From: Bradyrhizobium algeriense
Lineage (GTDB): Bacteria; Pseudomonadota; Alphaproteobacteria; Rhizobiales; Xanthobacteraceae
DNA length: 64,000 bases
Direction: 5' to 3'
Assembly (NCBI RefSeq): GCF_036924595.1
Contig: NZ_JAZHRV010000001.1
Location: 3,782,001-3,846,000 of the forward strand
This document shows positions 43,383-52,477 of the stretch, piece by piece. The notes under the pieces are model-generated. The model had not been told where the DNA came from and searched no databases. It saw only the letters and a list, made by a program, of their open reading frames with translations. Positions within the stretch are counted from its first letter, which is position 1. Each line of letters begins with the position of its first letter. A program made the translations under genes and the position numbers.

Positions 43383-43733
43383 TCATTTCTTCAATGCGGT
43401 GAACGCCTGGCCCTCGCAACCGTCAACAATGACCGACATTCGGGCCGTCACGTATTGATCACCTTTGTAGAAGACCGCAAGAGGACGCCTCTTTGAGAGC
43501 TCTGTAGCGCCACTCCGGAGACATATAATCCACGGGATAGACGATATTGCATGGGCTCGGATGGACGCCGAAATCTCAAGGGGCTCCTCAAGCTTGGCTT
43601 CAGCGGCAACCTTCTTGAGCGACTCGGCGGCCTTCGATGGGTCTGGCGCACTGATGGTGGTTGAAGGCGGATGTGCCGAGTTCGTGGAACACGCCGTCAA
43701 GAGTACACACAACGACACAGACGAAAATCGCAT
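43383..43733 (-). CDS. Small putative lipoprotein
   Basis: 116 residues with a short type II signal and lipobox (RFSSVSLCVLLTACSTNSA), so Cys15 may be lipidated. The mature part has a Ser/Pro-rich linker, a helix (DPSKAAESLKKVAAEAKL) and a beta-rich end with two cysteines (WIICLRSG, VIVDGCEGQAF). I recall proteins with SSIPWIICLRSGATE-like sequence as conserved hypotheticals in Bradyrhizobium, so it is probably genuine even though it is wedged between two gene relics on the opposite strand. Confidence 0.65.
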   Translation of the reverse strand: MRFSSVSLCVLLTACSTNSAHPPSTTISAPDPSKAAESLKKVAAEAKLEEPLEISASIRAHAISSIPWIICLRSGATELSKRRPLAVFYKGDQYVTARMSVIVDGCEGQAFTALKK

Positions 43734-43778
43734 CCAAGCCTTTCGAGGCTGATTGGGCGGCCACTCAATTTGGATGCA

Positions 43779-44063
43779 TCGCGCATCAACGGAAGAGCGG
43801 AGATCACGCAGGATATGGCACTGCTGACGCCGCTAGCGGTGCAGAACATCGCGCCGACGATCGGCCTCAAGGTGCATGTCGACGAATGCTATTTCCATTG
43901 CGGCAAGGCGCTGATGCGCTCGAAGCTGTGGGATCCCGAGGTGCAAGTTGAACGCCACAGCTTCCCGACCCTCGGCCGCATCATCGCCGAGCAGACGGCG
44001 GCCGTGTCAGTAGACGTGGCTGAGAAGACCATGGAGGAGGCGTACCGATCGAGGCTCTACTAG
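43779..44063 (+). pseudogene. C-terminal remnant of a PPOX-class FMN flavoprotein
   Basis: From about 43779 the frame reads SRINGRAEITQDMALLTPLA, then IGLKVHVDECYFHCGKALMR, SKLWDPEVQVERHSFPTLGR and EKTMEEAYRSRLY, ending at TAG. This is the last ~95 residues of pyridoxamine-5'-phosphate-oxidase-like (MSMEG_1061-type) proteins of about 200 residues. The N-terminal half with the FMN-phosphate-binding strands is gone, and the preceding codons are unrelated. A truncated gene, probably cut by the deletion that also removed the integrase catalytic domain. Confidence 0.75.
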
Positions 44064-44174
44064 TAACCTCCACTTATTGAATTTCTCCGAGCATTCAGTC
44101 AAGAAAAGTGAGGCGTGGCCTCATTGCTCGGCGCATCCGCTGCAGCGCCATGGTTGGACTCACCTGACGCGGGA

Positions 44175-44366
44175 TCAAAAGCCTTTACGGTGAATTTGCC
44201 GAAGTCCCTTCGCTGCCAATGCGGCAGGAAGAGCCAGCGTTAGCCATGACAATACGTCCCATATACCATCGCCAAGCAGTGCAGAGATGAGTCCAATTGC
44301 CGTAGCAACACCAACAATGGCGGGCCATAGAAAGGTGCGGTTCCTGCTGCGTCCCGGTTTGGGCAT
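44175..44366 (-). CDS. Small membrane protein of the ferrichrome operon
   Basis: 63 residues from ATG (MPKPGRSRNRTFLWPAIVG); an ATG eleven codons earlier would overlap the preceding gene by 26 bases. It has two hydrophobic helices (LWPAIVGVATAIGLISALLG and VLSWLTLALPAALAAKGL) and a basic end. It lies eight bases after the PepSY gene and is probably its third operon member. Similar small proteins accompany PepSY reductase-like genes; the function is unknown. Confidence 0.7.
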   Translation of the reverse strand: MPKPGRSRNRTFLWPAIVGVATAIGLISALLGDGIWDVLSWLTLALPAALAAKGLRQIHRKGF

Positions 44367-44373
44367 TACGCCA

Positions 44374-45552
44374 TTATTCTTGAAGAACAGTTGAGGCACC
44401 GACCAATGATCGCGCTTTGATGCCGCTTCGGGAAGCGCGCAACTTGATAATCCAGAGATAGACTCCGGTCGAAAGCACGATGATGGTCACGATATCGAGA
44501 AAAGCCCACAGAATCTTGAGGGGAAGGCCGCCATAGTTTCCAAAATGGACAGGACGCGACATCTCCAGGACCCGTATGTACCAGGGCAGGTTCAACACGC
44601 CGGCTGACTCACCATTCTCAGCGTTTATCATCACGGGTGCAAACAGGTGTGCAGTCACCGGGGTAGTGCCCTTCGTCCAAATCATATAGTGATGCGGAGT
44701 GGTCATTCGAGAATAGGGAAAGACAACGCTAACGAGCCGCATATCCGGACTCGCCCGCCGAGCCGCAGCAACCGCATCGTCGATAGACGTCAATGTCTTG
44801 GCTAGCTCAGTCTTGGCTGGCTCACCAGCGCCCTGAAGCCCGACCAGTACCGGAAGCTCCCGTGCTCGCCATAGATCGAAAAGCGGAGCCGCCAATGTGT
44901 TCATTGCCCCCGCCAGGCCGACAACAAAGAGCCAGGTCACCGTGATGATGCCCAGCAAATTATGAAGATCGAGCCAGCGAATCCGGTGCCGACGTCTGGC
45001 ACGGATTTCGCCGAAATCGAGATGGCGCATGAACGGGCCGTAAATCACGATTCCCGAGACGAGAGATGCCAGAAGAATTAGCCCCATCGCACCGAGGAAC
45101 AAGCCGCCAGGAAGCCCGAGAAACATATCGGTATGCGTCTTCAGGAGATAAAATGTGATGCCCCGCCTTGGCTTCGGCTCCTCGATGATCTTGCCATTGA
45201 GGGAGTCGATTACGAGACCGTGCAGCCCGGCTGCCGACGTGCCACGAAGTGTTGGCGAGAGTCCAAAACTGACGGCGTTCGGAACATTGGGATGCCAAAA
45301 CAGGAACTGAATAAACTCACCGGGAAATCGCTTTCTTGCGATATCAGCAAGCGCATCGAGTGAGAGCGGTTGCGCATGAGAAGCGGAAGACGACTGGGCA
45401 TTCTCGTACTGCCAATCGTCGATCTCTCCCTTGAAGATGAGTGGCAGCCCGGTGATACATAGCATCAAAAGGAAAAGCGTGCAGATGAGACTCGTCCACC
45501 TGTGAACGCCGCACCAAATCCTTACCGAAAGGGCTGCGCTGTCGTGGACCAT
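44374..45552 (-). CDS. fegB: PepSY-associated membrane protein, FegB-like
   Basis: 392 residues. The first helix region VHRWTSLICTLFLLMLCITGLPLIF and later helices (FLGAMGLILLASLVSGIVIYG, LLGIITVTWLFVVGLAGAM, LKILWAFLDIVTIIVLSTGVY) with periplasmic PepSY-like segments between them define the PepSY_TM family. His residues in VHRW, the LDLHN motif and SRPVHFGNYGG could bind heme, fitting a ferric-siderophore reductase. The gene starts one base after the receptor stop, so the two are coupled. In Bradyrhizobium the FegAB pair (receptor plus such a protein) serves ferrichrome use; the symbol is by analogy. Confidence 0.85.
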   Translation of the reverse strand: MVHDSAALSVRIWCGVHRWTSLICTLFLLMLCITGLPLIFKGEIDDWQYENAQSSSASHAQPLSLDALADIARKRFPGEFIQFLFWHPNVPNAVSFGLSPTLRGTSAAGLHGLVIDSLNGKIIEEPKPRRGITFYLLKTHTDMFLGLPGGLFLGAMGLILLASLVSGIVIYGPFMRHLDFGEIRARRRHRIRWLDLHNLLGIITVTWLFVVGLAGAMNTLAAPLFDLWRARELPVLVGLQGAGEPAKTELAKTLTSIDDAVAAARRASPDMRLVSVVFPYSRMTTPHHYMIWTKGTTPVTAHLFAPVMINAENGESAGVLNLPWYIRVLEMSRPVHFGNYGGLPLKILWAFLDIVTIIVLSTGVYLWIIKLRASRSGIKARSLVGASTVLQE

Positions 45553-45553
45553 A

Positions 45554-47848
45554 CTACCACCGATACGTCAACGAGCCCAATACGGTCCGTCGCAGGCCGT
45601 AGAAACATTGATTATTTGTCGTCGAGAGGCAAGATGCGGTGTAGACGCGGTCAAACAGGTTTGTTGCGTTCACGGCCAACTTGAAGCCCTTCAATCGTGG
45701 ATCAAGGTATGCCAGTTCATAGTGAATTGCAGCATCGTACAAAGTGTATGACGGAACCTCTATCGAATTGTCTGCATTGGCTGCCGTCGAACCCGTGTAA
45801 CGAACGCCTCCAGCCACGCCAAACCCGTTCAAGGCACCACTGCGGAAAGTGTAATCGGCCCAAAGTGAAGCCGCATTTGTCGGAATTCCTACGGGACGCT
45901 TGCCGAGGTCGCCCAGCAAATTCGTACTTTTCGTCACCTTCGCATCGAGATACGTATAGGCCGCCAGGATATCCAACTCGTTGGTCAAGCTGACGCGGCT
46001 TTCAAGTTCGAGGCCGCGGGAAACCACCTCACCGAGCTGGACCGAACGACCTTGGTGGCCGGGGGCGGTATCGGGTGTCGTAACATTCTGTCTTGTTATC
46101 TCGAAAACGGCGGCGGTGAAAAGCCCATTGAAAAAGGTGGGTTGATATTTTACGCCGGCTTCCCACTGTTTTCCGGTCGTTGGCTTGAAAGCTGCGCCGA
46201 AAAAGTCAGTACCAGGCTGAGGCTGAAACGACTCGGAATAGCTGCCGTAAGGCGCTACGCCGCTGTCGAACAGATAGAGAAGCCCGGCCCTTTTGGTGGT
46301 TGCCTCGTCTGTTTGAGAAGCCGTTTTATTTGTGAAGTTGTTCAGAGTATCCGTATTGGCGCGGTCGTTTCTGATGCCAAGCTGCGTAACGAAACGGCCG
46401 AACTTGATTTGATCCTGAAGATAGACTCCGTTTTGCTGAAAATCCTGTGTCGTATTCACCGTGAAGGCAGGAGCCGTAATGGGAACGTAATATGTCGGGT
46501 TGAACAGATCCAAGGACGGTGCGACCCCGGTCCCGGTTTTTTTGTCCTGAACACTGTTTTGAAAGTCGTATCCTGCCAGGACGGTGTGTCTGAGATCAAA
46601 CGTGTTGAAATTCAGCTGCACCTGATTGTCGAGCGTGTCAGCGTCATATCTGTCCCTGTTGCTAAATGCGGTGCGCGTCACGATCCGCTGCTGATTTGGG
46701 AGGAATGCGCCGGTAAAAATATTGTCAGCATTTACATCCAGCCATGCGTGACGATAGTTCTGACGCACCGTCACGACATCGCTGAAACGATGCTCGAACT
46801 GGTAGCCGACAGCCGCGCTTTCAATGGTTGACCTGTTGAAATTTGGATCACCGCCGTAAAGGCTCGTTGAAATCCTGCCATTCACATTCGGCAAAAATGT
46901 ACCCTGGGCCGGTAGAAAATTGAAGAAGCCCGAGTTCGCCTTTTGGGCCTGCGCAAGCACTGTGAAGCTTGTGTTTTCGTTCGGACGCCAGGTCACGGCC
47001 GGCGCGATGAAATAGCGATCATCCCTCGTAAAGTCGACTTGCGTTTGCGCATCGCGGACAAGGCCGGTTAGCCGATAAAGAAACTGGCCCTGCGGATCGG
47101 CAGGGCCGCCAATGTCAAAGGCAACCTGCTTGCGATCGAAATCGCCACCACTCAATTGAATCTCTCCGAACTGCTTTGCAGTTGGCATCTTGCTGACAAG
47201 GTTTACGATGCCCGACGGCGGACCGGAGCCATAAAGGATCGATGAGGGCCCCTTGACCACCTCGATTCGTTGCAGGCCATAGGGCTCAATCTGGAGCCCG
47301 GCGCTCGCGCCGAGCAGTTGCAGGCCGTTAAGGTAAAGAAAGCCCGCCGGGCTAAATCCTCTTATGTACGGAAACTCGAAATATCCGTTTACTTGCCCGC
47401 GCGGCTCTCCAAAAACACCTGAAGTGTAGTTCAGCGCCTGCGATACGTTTCTTACCGCCTGTGATTCGAGCTGGGTTCTCGTGATCACTGATATCGACTG
47501 CGGTGTCTCAATCAGGGGCGTGTTCGTCTTTGTGCCCGCGCTGCTTTGCGTTGCGACAACACCGATGCTTCCATCAGCGTCACGCTGGCCCTGAGAGCCG
47601 GGCCCTTGTTCGATGGGCCGGGCTGCTGCAGCAGATGCCGGAGATCGCGCTCGCCGCACCGTAGCGCCGCGTCGGGTTGTCGCGGCCTGGCGTGCTGCCG
47701 ATACTGGCCGACGAACATCAGGGGCATCGACGGTCACCGGTGGGAGGCTGGATTGCGCGTGCGTCTCGCTTAGGAAACTGATCGGCCATGCGACGCTCAT
47801 CAACGCACAGGAGAAAAACGACGACCTCAAATATCCGGACAGACGCAT
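45554..47848 (-). CDS. fegA: TonB-dependent ferric-siderophore receptor, FegA-like
   Basis: 764 residues from ATG (MRLSGYLRSSFFSCALMSV); the longer frame would use TTG. A signal peptide ends near ETHAQS. After a basic linker, the plug domain shows TPLIETPQSISVITRTQLES, QALNYTSGVFGEPRG and VVKGPSSILYGSGPPSGIVN, the FhuA/FoxA-type siderophore receptor pattern. The barrel ends VLGSLTYRW, with the aromatic last residue needed for outer-membrane insertion. No TonB-box-linked signalling domain is evident. Base composition is visibly less GC-rich than neighbouring core genes, suggesting transfer. The ligand is probably a hydroxamate such as ferrichrome. Confidence 0.92.
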   Translation of the reverse strand: MRLSGYLRSSFFSCALMSVAWPISFLSETHAQSSLPPVTVDAPDVRRPVSAARQAATTRRGATVRRARSPASAAAARPIEQGPGSQGQRDADGSIGVVATQSSAGTKTNTPLIETPQSISVITRTQLESQAVRNVSQALNYTSGVFGEPRGQVNGYFEFPYIRGFSPAGFLYLNGLQLLGASAGLQIEPYGLQRIEVVKGPSSILYGSGPPSGIVNLVSKMPTAKQFGEIQLSGGDFDRKQVAFDIGGPADPQGQFLYRLTGLVRDAQTQVDFTRDDRYFIAPAVTWRPNENTSFTVLAQAQKANSGFFNFLPAQGTFLPNVNGRISTSLYGGDPNFNRSTIESAAVGYQFEHRFSDVVTVRQNYRHAWLDVNADNIFTGAFLPNQQRIVTRTAFSNRDRYDADTLDNQVQLNFNTFDLRHTVLAGYDFQNSVQDKKTGTGVAPSLDLFNPTYYVPITAPAFTVNTTQDFQQNGVYLQDQIKFGRFVTQLGIRNDRANTDTLNNFTNKTASQTDEATTKRAGLLYLFDSGVAPYGSYSESFQPQPGTDFFGAAFKPTTGKQWEAGVKYQPTFFNGLFTAAVFEITRQNVTTPDTAPGHQGRSVQLGEVVSRGLELESRVSLTNELDILAAYTYLDAKVTKSTNLLGDLGKRPVGIPTNAASLWADYTFRSGALNGFGVAGGVRYTGSTAANADNSIEVPSYTLYDAAIHYELAYLDPRLKGFKLAVNATNLFDRVYTASCLSTTNNQCFYGLRRTVLGSLTYRW

Positions 47849-48190
47849 CAAAGTGCCCTTACAACTCCGCCGATCTTGTGCCAGCGCCCTCGCCGCTAGT
47901 ACCAGATGCGCTTTCTGGTCACACCGGTATGGTCGTTAGAATACTTACAGACTCGACAAACGCTTAGATTGTAAATTAGAACATATCTATTTCACGCAAC
48001 GAGTATGGCTTCGTGCAACGAGTATGTCGGCCGCAAGCAACGCCGCAAGCGACCAAGAGATTGAGAACGCGCGAGGTGGCCGTCCCGCATTGCTCGCCAT
48101 AACGCGGATGTATCGGCCCATTCGTTTCTGCGATTTGACGTTTTCCAGAATTCGTCGATGGAACTCTGGCTAGACTTAAGGGAAAATCTG
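47849..48190 (-). promoter_or_regulatory. AT-rich upstream region of the ferrichrome operon
   Basis: The stretch at about 47935-48000 is far richer in A and T than its surroundings and contains TTAGATTGTAAATTAGAACA, which partly resembles the Irr (ICE) motif TTTAGAA/TTCTAA. A direct repeat, CACGCAACGAGTATG/TCGTGCAACGAGTATG, lies at about 47992-48024. Iron-responsive control is expected for this operon; the exact operator is not certain. No gene is seen. Confidence 0.35.
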
Positions 48191-48671
48191 TCGAGCCAAC
48201 GGCTCCTTCCAAGTTGAACCTGCCGCACAGCTATCATCTGGCGATCGAGCGGCTAACCAGCATCGACGCGCCTGTGATCGCCGCGGTGCGCGGCGGTGCC
48301 GGTGGCGGTGGATGGGACTGCTTTACGCCGCCGACATTGTCGTGGCAGCCGACGATGCGCGGTTTGCGCTGGGTTATGGGGCGCTCGGCCTGAGGGCCGA
48401 TGGCGGCAATATCTGGTTCCTGCCGCGCATGGTCGGAATGCGACGCACACAAGAGCTCTTGCTGCTCAACCGCGCCGCGACACTTGCCGCGGGTCCGACG
48501 CGCGCCTTCGGCGCCGTCCGCCGCATGCTGAGACAGTTATTAGAAACCCGCCTGTCGGATCAACTCACTGCCGAAAAAGATTCTATCGTCGCGGCCAGCC
48601 GCACGGATGATGCGCAAGAAGGAATCGCCGCCTTCGTCGCCAAACGCCGACCGCAATTCCGCGGCAGATGA
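48190..48671 (+). pseudogene. Enoyl-CoA hydratase/isomerase relic
   Basis: The frame through 48216-48311 reads HLAIERLTSIDAPVIAAVRG then GAGGGG, the crotonase oxyanion-loop region; one base change in the GGTGG run shifts the frame and homology continues as MGLLYAADIVVAADDARFAL and DGGNIWFLPRMVGMRRTQEL. After LLNRAATLA the sequence jumps directly to AGPTRAFGAVRRML, skipping about 40 residues normally present (including the NRVVPD-type segment). The end, TPDAREGIAAF-like DDAQEGIAAFVAKRRPQF, is intact. The N-terminal third is missing. A dead gene with at least three lesions. Confidence 0.8.
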
Positions 48672-49019
48672 TCGGACCTGAACGAACGATACCTCAACAT
48701 CAGCCCACCGGCTGACACCGCGGCGCGCGCAGCTCAGGCTGCTCACGCTGGTCGTCTCCAGACTCTCTTTGATCCGGGAAACCTCGGTAGAACGTGGAGG
48801 ACCTGGCGAAATTGAATCATGCAGCCGGGCCGCGTCAAATTTTTAAACCGCGCATCCGGCTCGGGACTCTTCATGATTTGACAGCACGCAATCAAGCGAT
48901 TCGGCGTTCTGTCGTTTTTAGCGCGCCACGCGGCGTGCCCCATCCTGACTGACAAGCGCAGATCACACTGCCTGTGATCGAGGCAATTCCCATTCGCGTT
49001 GCGAGATTCCAATCTCGCT
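48672..49019. other. Intergenic region, nothing recognised
   Basis: 348 bases between the hydratase relic and the end of the NarL-type regulator gene. No open frame with a plausible product and no strong terminator hairpin was found. Confidence 0.4.
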
Positions 49020-49706
49020 CTACGTTCGTTCACGACGAATCCGCGATGATTCATGTTCCGGAACGATACCAGCACCGTCATCCTGCGAGATCGCCATGGC
49101 CGCGAGTACCGTCCGGTTGCTGATTTCAAGCTTCTGAAAGATGTGATGAAGATGCACCTTGATGGTGCCGTCGGTAATGTTCAGGCGTCGGCCAATTTCC
49201 TTGTTCGACAGCCCTTCGGACACCAACCGCATGATCTGGCGCTCCCGGTCTGTCAGCACAGCCAGTGCGTTCTCCGTAATCACGCTTTGCTCCCGACATA
49301 CGGCTTGATCGGCTGTGGGCGGCGGCAACAGCCGCCGACCTCCCGCAACCTGACGCAAGGACTGCACGAGAATTTCGGGCGCCACATCCTTTGAGATGTA
49401 GCTGTAACCGTCGGCCGCGGCTACCATGACCAACTCACGTTCCACCTCGGATGCGGTGAAAAAGACGAACCGCGTTGAAGGATTCTCGGCATTTTTGATG
49501 GAGAGGATCTCCGGCCCGGTCACGCCAGGCATCGAGCCGTCGAGAATAGCTATGTCCGGCGCCAGATTCCGAATTGCTTCGATGCAGCCCGCACCATCGG
49601 TGCAAGATGCAACAATGTTGAAATCCGAATAGGCCCCAAGCACATTGCTCAAACCCTGCAACACGACGGGATGCCGATCCGCAATCACGACGGTGATACG
49701 ACGCAT
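49020..49706 (-). CDS. NarL/FixJ-type response regulator
   Basis: 228 residues. The receiver domain (1-120) has an acidic N-terminus (VVIADRHPVVLQGL), the phospho-acceptor Asp of DIAILDGSMPG (near residue 55), the switch Thr/Ser of FFTASE and the conserved Lys of YSYISKDV. A LuxR helix-turn-helix follows (LTDRERQIMRLVSEGLSNKE, then IGRRLNITDGTIKVHLHHIF). It should bind DNA after phosphorylation by an unlinked kinase. It is divergently oriented from a second LuxR-type gene across 670 bases, at the edge of the exopolysaccharide genes, which it may control. Confidence 0.9.
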   Translation of the reverse strand: MRRITVVIADRHPVVLQGLSNVLGAYSDFNIVASCTDGAGCIEAIRNLAPDIAILDGSMPGVTGPEILSIKNAENPSTRFVFFTASEVERELVMVAAADGYSYISKDVAPEILVQSLRQVAGGRRLLPPPTADQAVCREQSVITENALAVLTDRERQIMRLVSEGLSNKEIGRRLNITDGTIKVHLHHIFQKLEISNRTVLAAMAISQDDGAGIVPEHESSRIRRERT

Positions 49707-50376
49707 TGGGCAGTCCTCAGCCTGTCCCCAATGTTAAACCCCGCCCCCAGCCTTTGTTCACCCCCCTGCTCGATACCCCAATGCATAATATATCGATCAG
49801 GACAGCATGGCTAATGCCGCATCGCAAAAGACGAAGGCAGAGAGGTTGGCTTCCCCTTTGCCGGCGCTTCATTAAGATTCTACACATTCCTGGACGACGA
49901 AAGCACCCGTAGAACTGCGGGATTAGTTAGCGAACTGCGAGACTGGTTAGCGCGAGAGACCTTTTTCACCCCTCAATCGCGCGGATCAAGTTCTGGCAAG
50001 TGGTAGCTTCGATCGAAATTCTGCAACGCTCGATGGACTTCGCACTATTAACTCGCTCAGAGAATGTCGCGAACACGGCTTGCTACTATAACGACATGCC
50101 TCCGCGCTAGCAGGGACTATAACCAAAGGTATATAGGGATAGCGGCAATTCGAATCTAACATTCACAAACGCTTATTAGTTTTGGGCGCTCAAAATATAC
50201 CAACCCGATGTTGTGAGAGGAGAAAAATCCTACCCGACTGAAGCTGCCAAATTGCAAAAAACAAGACGACGGAGAAAAAGACTCAATCACTCGGAAAAGC
50301 GCTAATTCAAGTTCGAAATTACGGTGTCTTCGGAAGTGTTGATATTGTCAATTTGCGTAATGGCTGGGAGAGTAAA
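49707..50376. other. Long divergent intergenic region
   Basis: 670 bases between two divergent regulator genes, AT-rich in the second half (about 50090-50340). Imperfect direct repeats GTTAGCGAACTGCGAGACTG and GTTAGCGCGAGAGAC lie at about 49926-49960. No credible gene. It probably carries both promoters; individual elements cannot be fixed. Confidence 0.45.
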
Positions 50377-51273
50377 ATGCCGAGGCGGCAATCTTTTGCA
50401 ACATTCATCGTCGGGAAAAGCGTTCTAATCAGAGAGGGAATTGCTAGAATTCTAAGCGCGGCAAATTTTCGTACCCTCGCTTCGGTGTCATGCGCTGACG
50501 ATTTGTCGCCGGGCAAACTCCAATCACACCCATCGCTGGTTCTCATTGTCCATGCGGGCGAGGATTTCGAAGCCGCGGTTGAACAAATCGAGCTCTTGCG
50601 GGAGCGGCATCCGAAAGCACGCATCGCAGTCGTGGCCGATCACTATCGGCGGGACGAGATGGTTTCGGCATTTCGGGCGGGCGCCAGCGGCTATTTCATA
50701 GATGTCATGACGTGCGATGTATTCATCAAATCCATCGAACTGGTGATGATGGGCGAGACAATCTTCCCGCCGGCATTCATGTCATCCATTCTCCACTCCG
50801 AAAGCGACCACTTCGCCAAGGCAGAGCCGCGCAACGACAATGCGCGGGCGATCCCCTTCACGCCGGAGCGCAGCATTACGCAACAACTGTCCCCCCGGGA
50901 AAAATCAATCATGCAATGCCTGATCGCAGGCGATTCCAACAAGTGCATAGCGCGCAAGATCGATATCGCGGAGGCGACCGTGAAGGTCCACGTCAAGGCT
51001 ATCCTTCGCAAGATCCGGGTCCAGAACCGGACTCAAGCGGCGATTTGGGGCATGAACAACGGTTCACTGGTGCGACCGATAAGTGACGGCTCGAGTACAA
51101 GCGAACAACTTCCAAATTCGATCGAAATGGTCTCAAACATCAAGCAAATCGACGGACCCGAGCGAATGGAAGTGATCAACCACCAAACAAGTCACGTCGA
51201 GGTTCCTAGTATCAGCCTGATACGCAAGAACATCAACCGACGGCCTAACGCAGTGCTGCGGCTCGGCAAATAG
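50377..51273 (+). CDS. LuxR-type regulator with non-canonical receiver domain
   Basis: 298 residues from the ATG giving MPRRQSFATFIVG, with GGGAGAG five bases upstream. The N-terminal domain has the receiver fold (ATFIVGKSVLIREGIARIL, RIAVVADHYRRDEMVSAF, GASGYFIDVMT) but lacks the acidic pair (GKSV instead of DDHP), the phospho-acceptor Asp (LVLIVHAGED) and the Lys after GASGYF. The LuxR HTH is LSPREKSIMQCLIAGDSNKC then IARKIDIAEATVKVHVKAIL. A C-terminal tail of about 65 residues is extra. It presumably works without phosphorylation. Similar regulators lie beside exopolysaccharide genes in Bradyrhizobium. Confidence 0.88.
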   Translation: MPRRQSFATFIVGKSVLIREGIARILSAANFRTLASVSCADDLSPGKLQSHPSLVLIVHAGEDFEAAVEQIELLRERHPKARIAVVADHYRRDEMVSAFRAGASGYFIDVMTCDVFIKSIELVMMGETIFPPAFMSSILHSESDHFAKAEPRNDNARAIPFTPERSITQQLSPREKSIMQCLIAGDSNKCIARKIDIAEATVKVHVKAILRKIRVQNRTQAAIWGMNNGSLVRPISDGSSTSEQLPNSIEMVSNIKQIDGPERMEVINHQTSHVEVPSISLIRKNINRRPNAVLRLGK

Positions 51274-51389
51274 GCAGAGCAAGCGCCGGCAAACTCGTAC
51301 GCTCACGTGAGCGCGCGGACCGAGGCGTGCCAATCGAAATGCTTTCGAGCGGTGCTGGTCAGTCGCCGGCGAGATTTCGAAGCCGCGGC

Positions 51390-52445
51390 CTACCCGACCT
51401 TGAGTTTCAGTTTATTCGCCTGGTACTGCAACAGCTGCGTACCGCGATAGCCGTCCGGATTGTTCGATTGCCAACGCCAATGATCCGCGCACATTTGCGG
51501 CAACGATCGCACTGATTTCCAACCCAGCGTTTTTTCCGCAAATGTCGGGTCGGCATAACAGGCGGCGACATCGCCCGCCCGGCGTTCGCCGATCTGATGC
51601 GGAACGGACCTCCCGCTCACCGCCTCAAATGTCCGGATCACTTCCAAAACGCTGTGGCCGTTGCCTGTTCCAAGGTTGACCGTGAGCACCCCGGACTGTT
51701 TCAGGTGGTTCAAGACGCTTAGATGACCGGATGCAAGATCGACGACATGAATGAAGTCGCGAATGCCGGTGCCATCTGGGGTGTCATAGTCGTTTCCACA
51801 AATCAGCACTTTCTCTCGCTTTCCAACTGCAACCTGCGCTACGAGCGGCAACAGATTGTTCGGAATGCCCACCGGATCTTCTCCGATGAGCCCACTTTCG
51901 TGAGCGCCAACCGGATTGAAGTACCGCAGGATACCAACCCGCCAGTCGGCGTCGGACCTGTAAATATCTCTCAGCATCTCCTCGACAAAGAACTTCGTGC
52001 GACCGTATGGATTTGTCGGTCCGAGGGGATGTTTCTCATCGAGCGGCAGGTACGCCGGAATCCCGTAGACAGTTGCGGACGAACTAAAGACAAGCGTCTT
52101 CACGCTTGCCCTCTTCATGGCTGACAAAAGCCGCATCGTTCCCAGGACGTTGTTCTCGTAATAGGTCATCGGCTCCGCGTTGGATTCACCCACGGCCTTC
52201 AGCCCCGCCAGATGGATAACCGCCGTCACTTCGCAATCACGCAATAGCTTGTAAATCGCCTCCTCATTGCGGATGTCGGCGTGGCAAAAGGCGAGCGACC
52301 GCCCGCAGATGGATTGCACCCTTTCGAGAGAGGCGTTGTTGCTGTTGGAGAGATTGTCGACTGCGACGACATCGAGGCCGGCATCGAGTAACGCGACAGA
52401 CACATGGCAACCAATGTAGCCGGCGCCTCCGGTTAATAAGATCAT
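51390..52445 (-). CDS. galE: UDP-glucose 4-epimerase
   Basis: 351 residues starting at ATG (MILLTGGAGYIGCHVSVAL), with ACGGAAAG nine bases upstream; a GTG three codons earlier is too close to that site. It is an extended SDR that interconverts UDP-glucose and UDP-galactose for polysaccharide synthesis. The NAD loop is TGGAGYIGCH, the catalytic residues are the Ser/Thr of SSSATVYG and the YGRTK (YxxxK), and GTGNGHSVLEVI and ERRAGDVAACYADP are family segments. It sits among export genes of the polysaccharide locus and is cotranscribed with, or just after, the coiled-coil gene. Confidence 0.95.
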   Translation of the reverse strand: MILLTGGAGYIGCHVSVALLDAGLDVVAVDNLSNSNNASLERVQSICGRSLAFCHADIRNEEAIYKLLRDCEVTAVIHLAGLKAVGESNAEPMTYYENNVLGTMRLLSAMKRASVKTLVFSSSATVYGIPAYLPLDEKHPLGPTNPYGRTKFFVEEMLRDIYRSDADWRVGILRYFNPVGAHESGLIGEDPVGIPNNLLPLVAQVAVGKREKVLICGNDYDTPDGTGIRDFIHVVDLASGHLSVLNHLKQSGVLTVNLGTGNGHSVLEVIRTFEAVSGRSVPHQIGERRAGDVAACYADPTFAEKTLGWKSVRSLPQMCADHWRWQSNNPDGYRGTQLLQYQANKLKLKVG

Positions 52446-52477
52446 ATCGGACACTTTCCGTATCGCTCAAATTGATG

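Noticed and set aside
43850..51300. Second attachment site: a repeated dusA start sequence marking the far end of the lost element
   Set aside because: I looked for another copy of the CCAGTCCATCAT-type dusA sequence in this interval and did not find one; the far end may be deleted or outside the window.
50560..51396. Shared ATTTCGAAGCCGCGG at about 50572 and 51374 as a direct repeat of interest
   Set aside because: Only 15 bases are shared and one copy lies inside a conserved coding region; likely chance or a tiny duplication.
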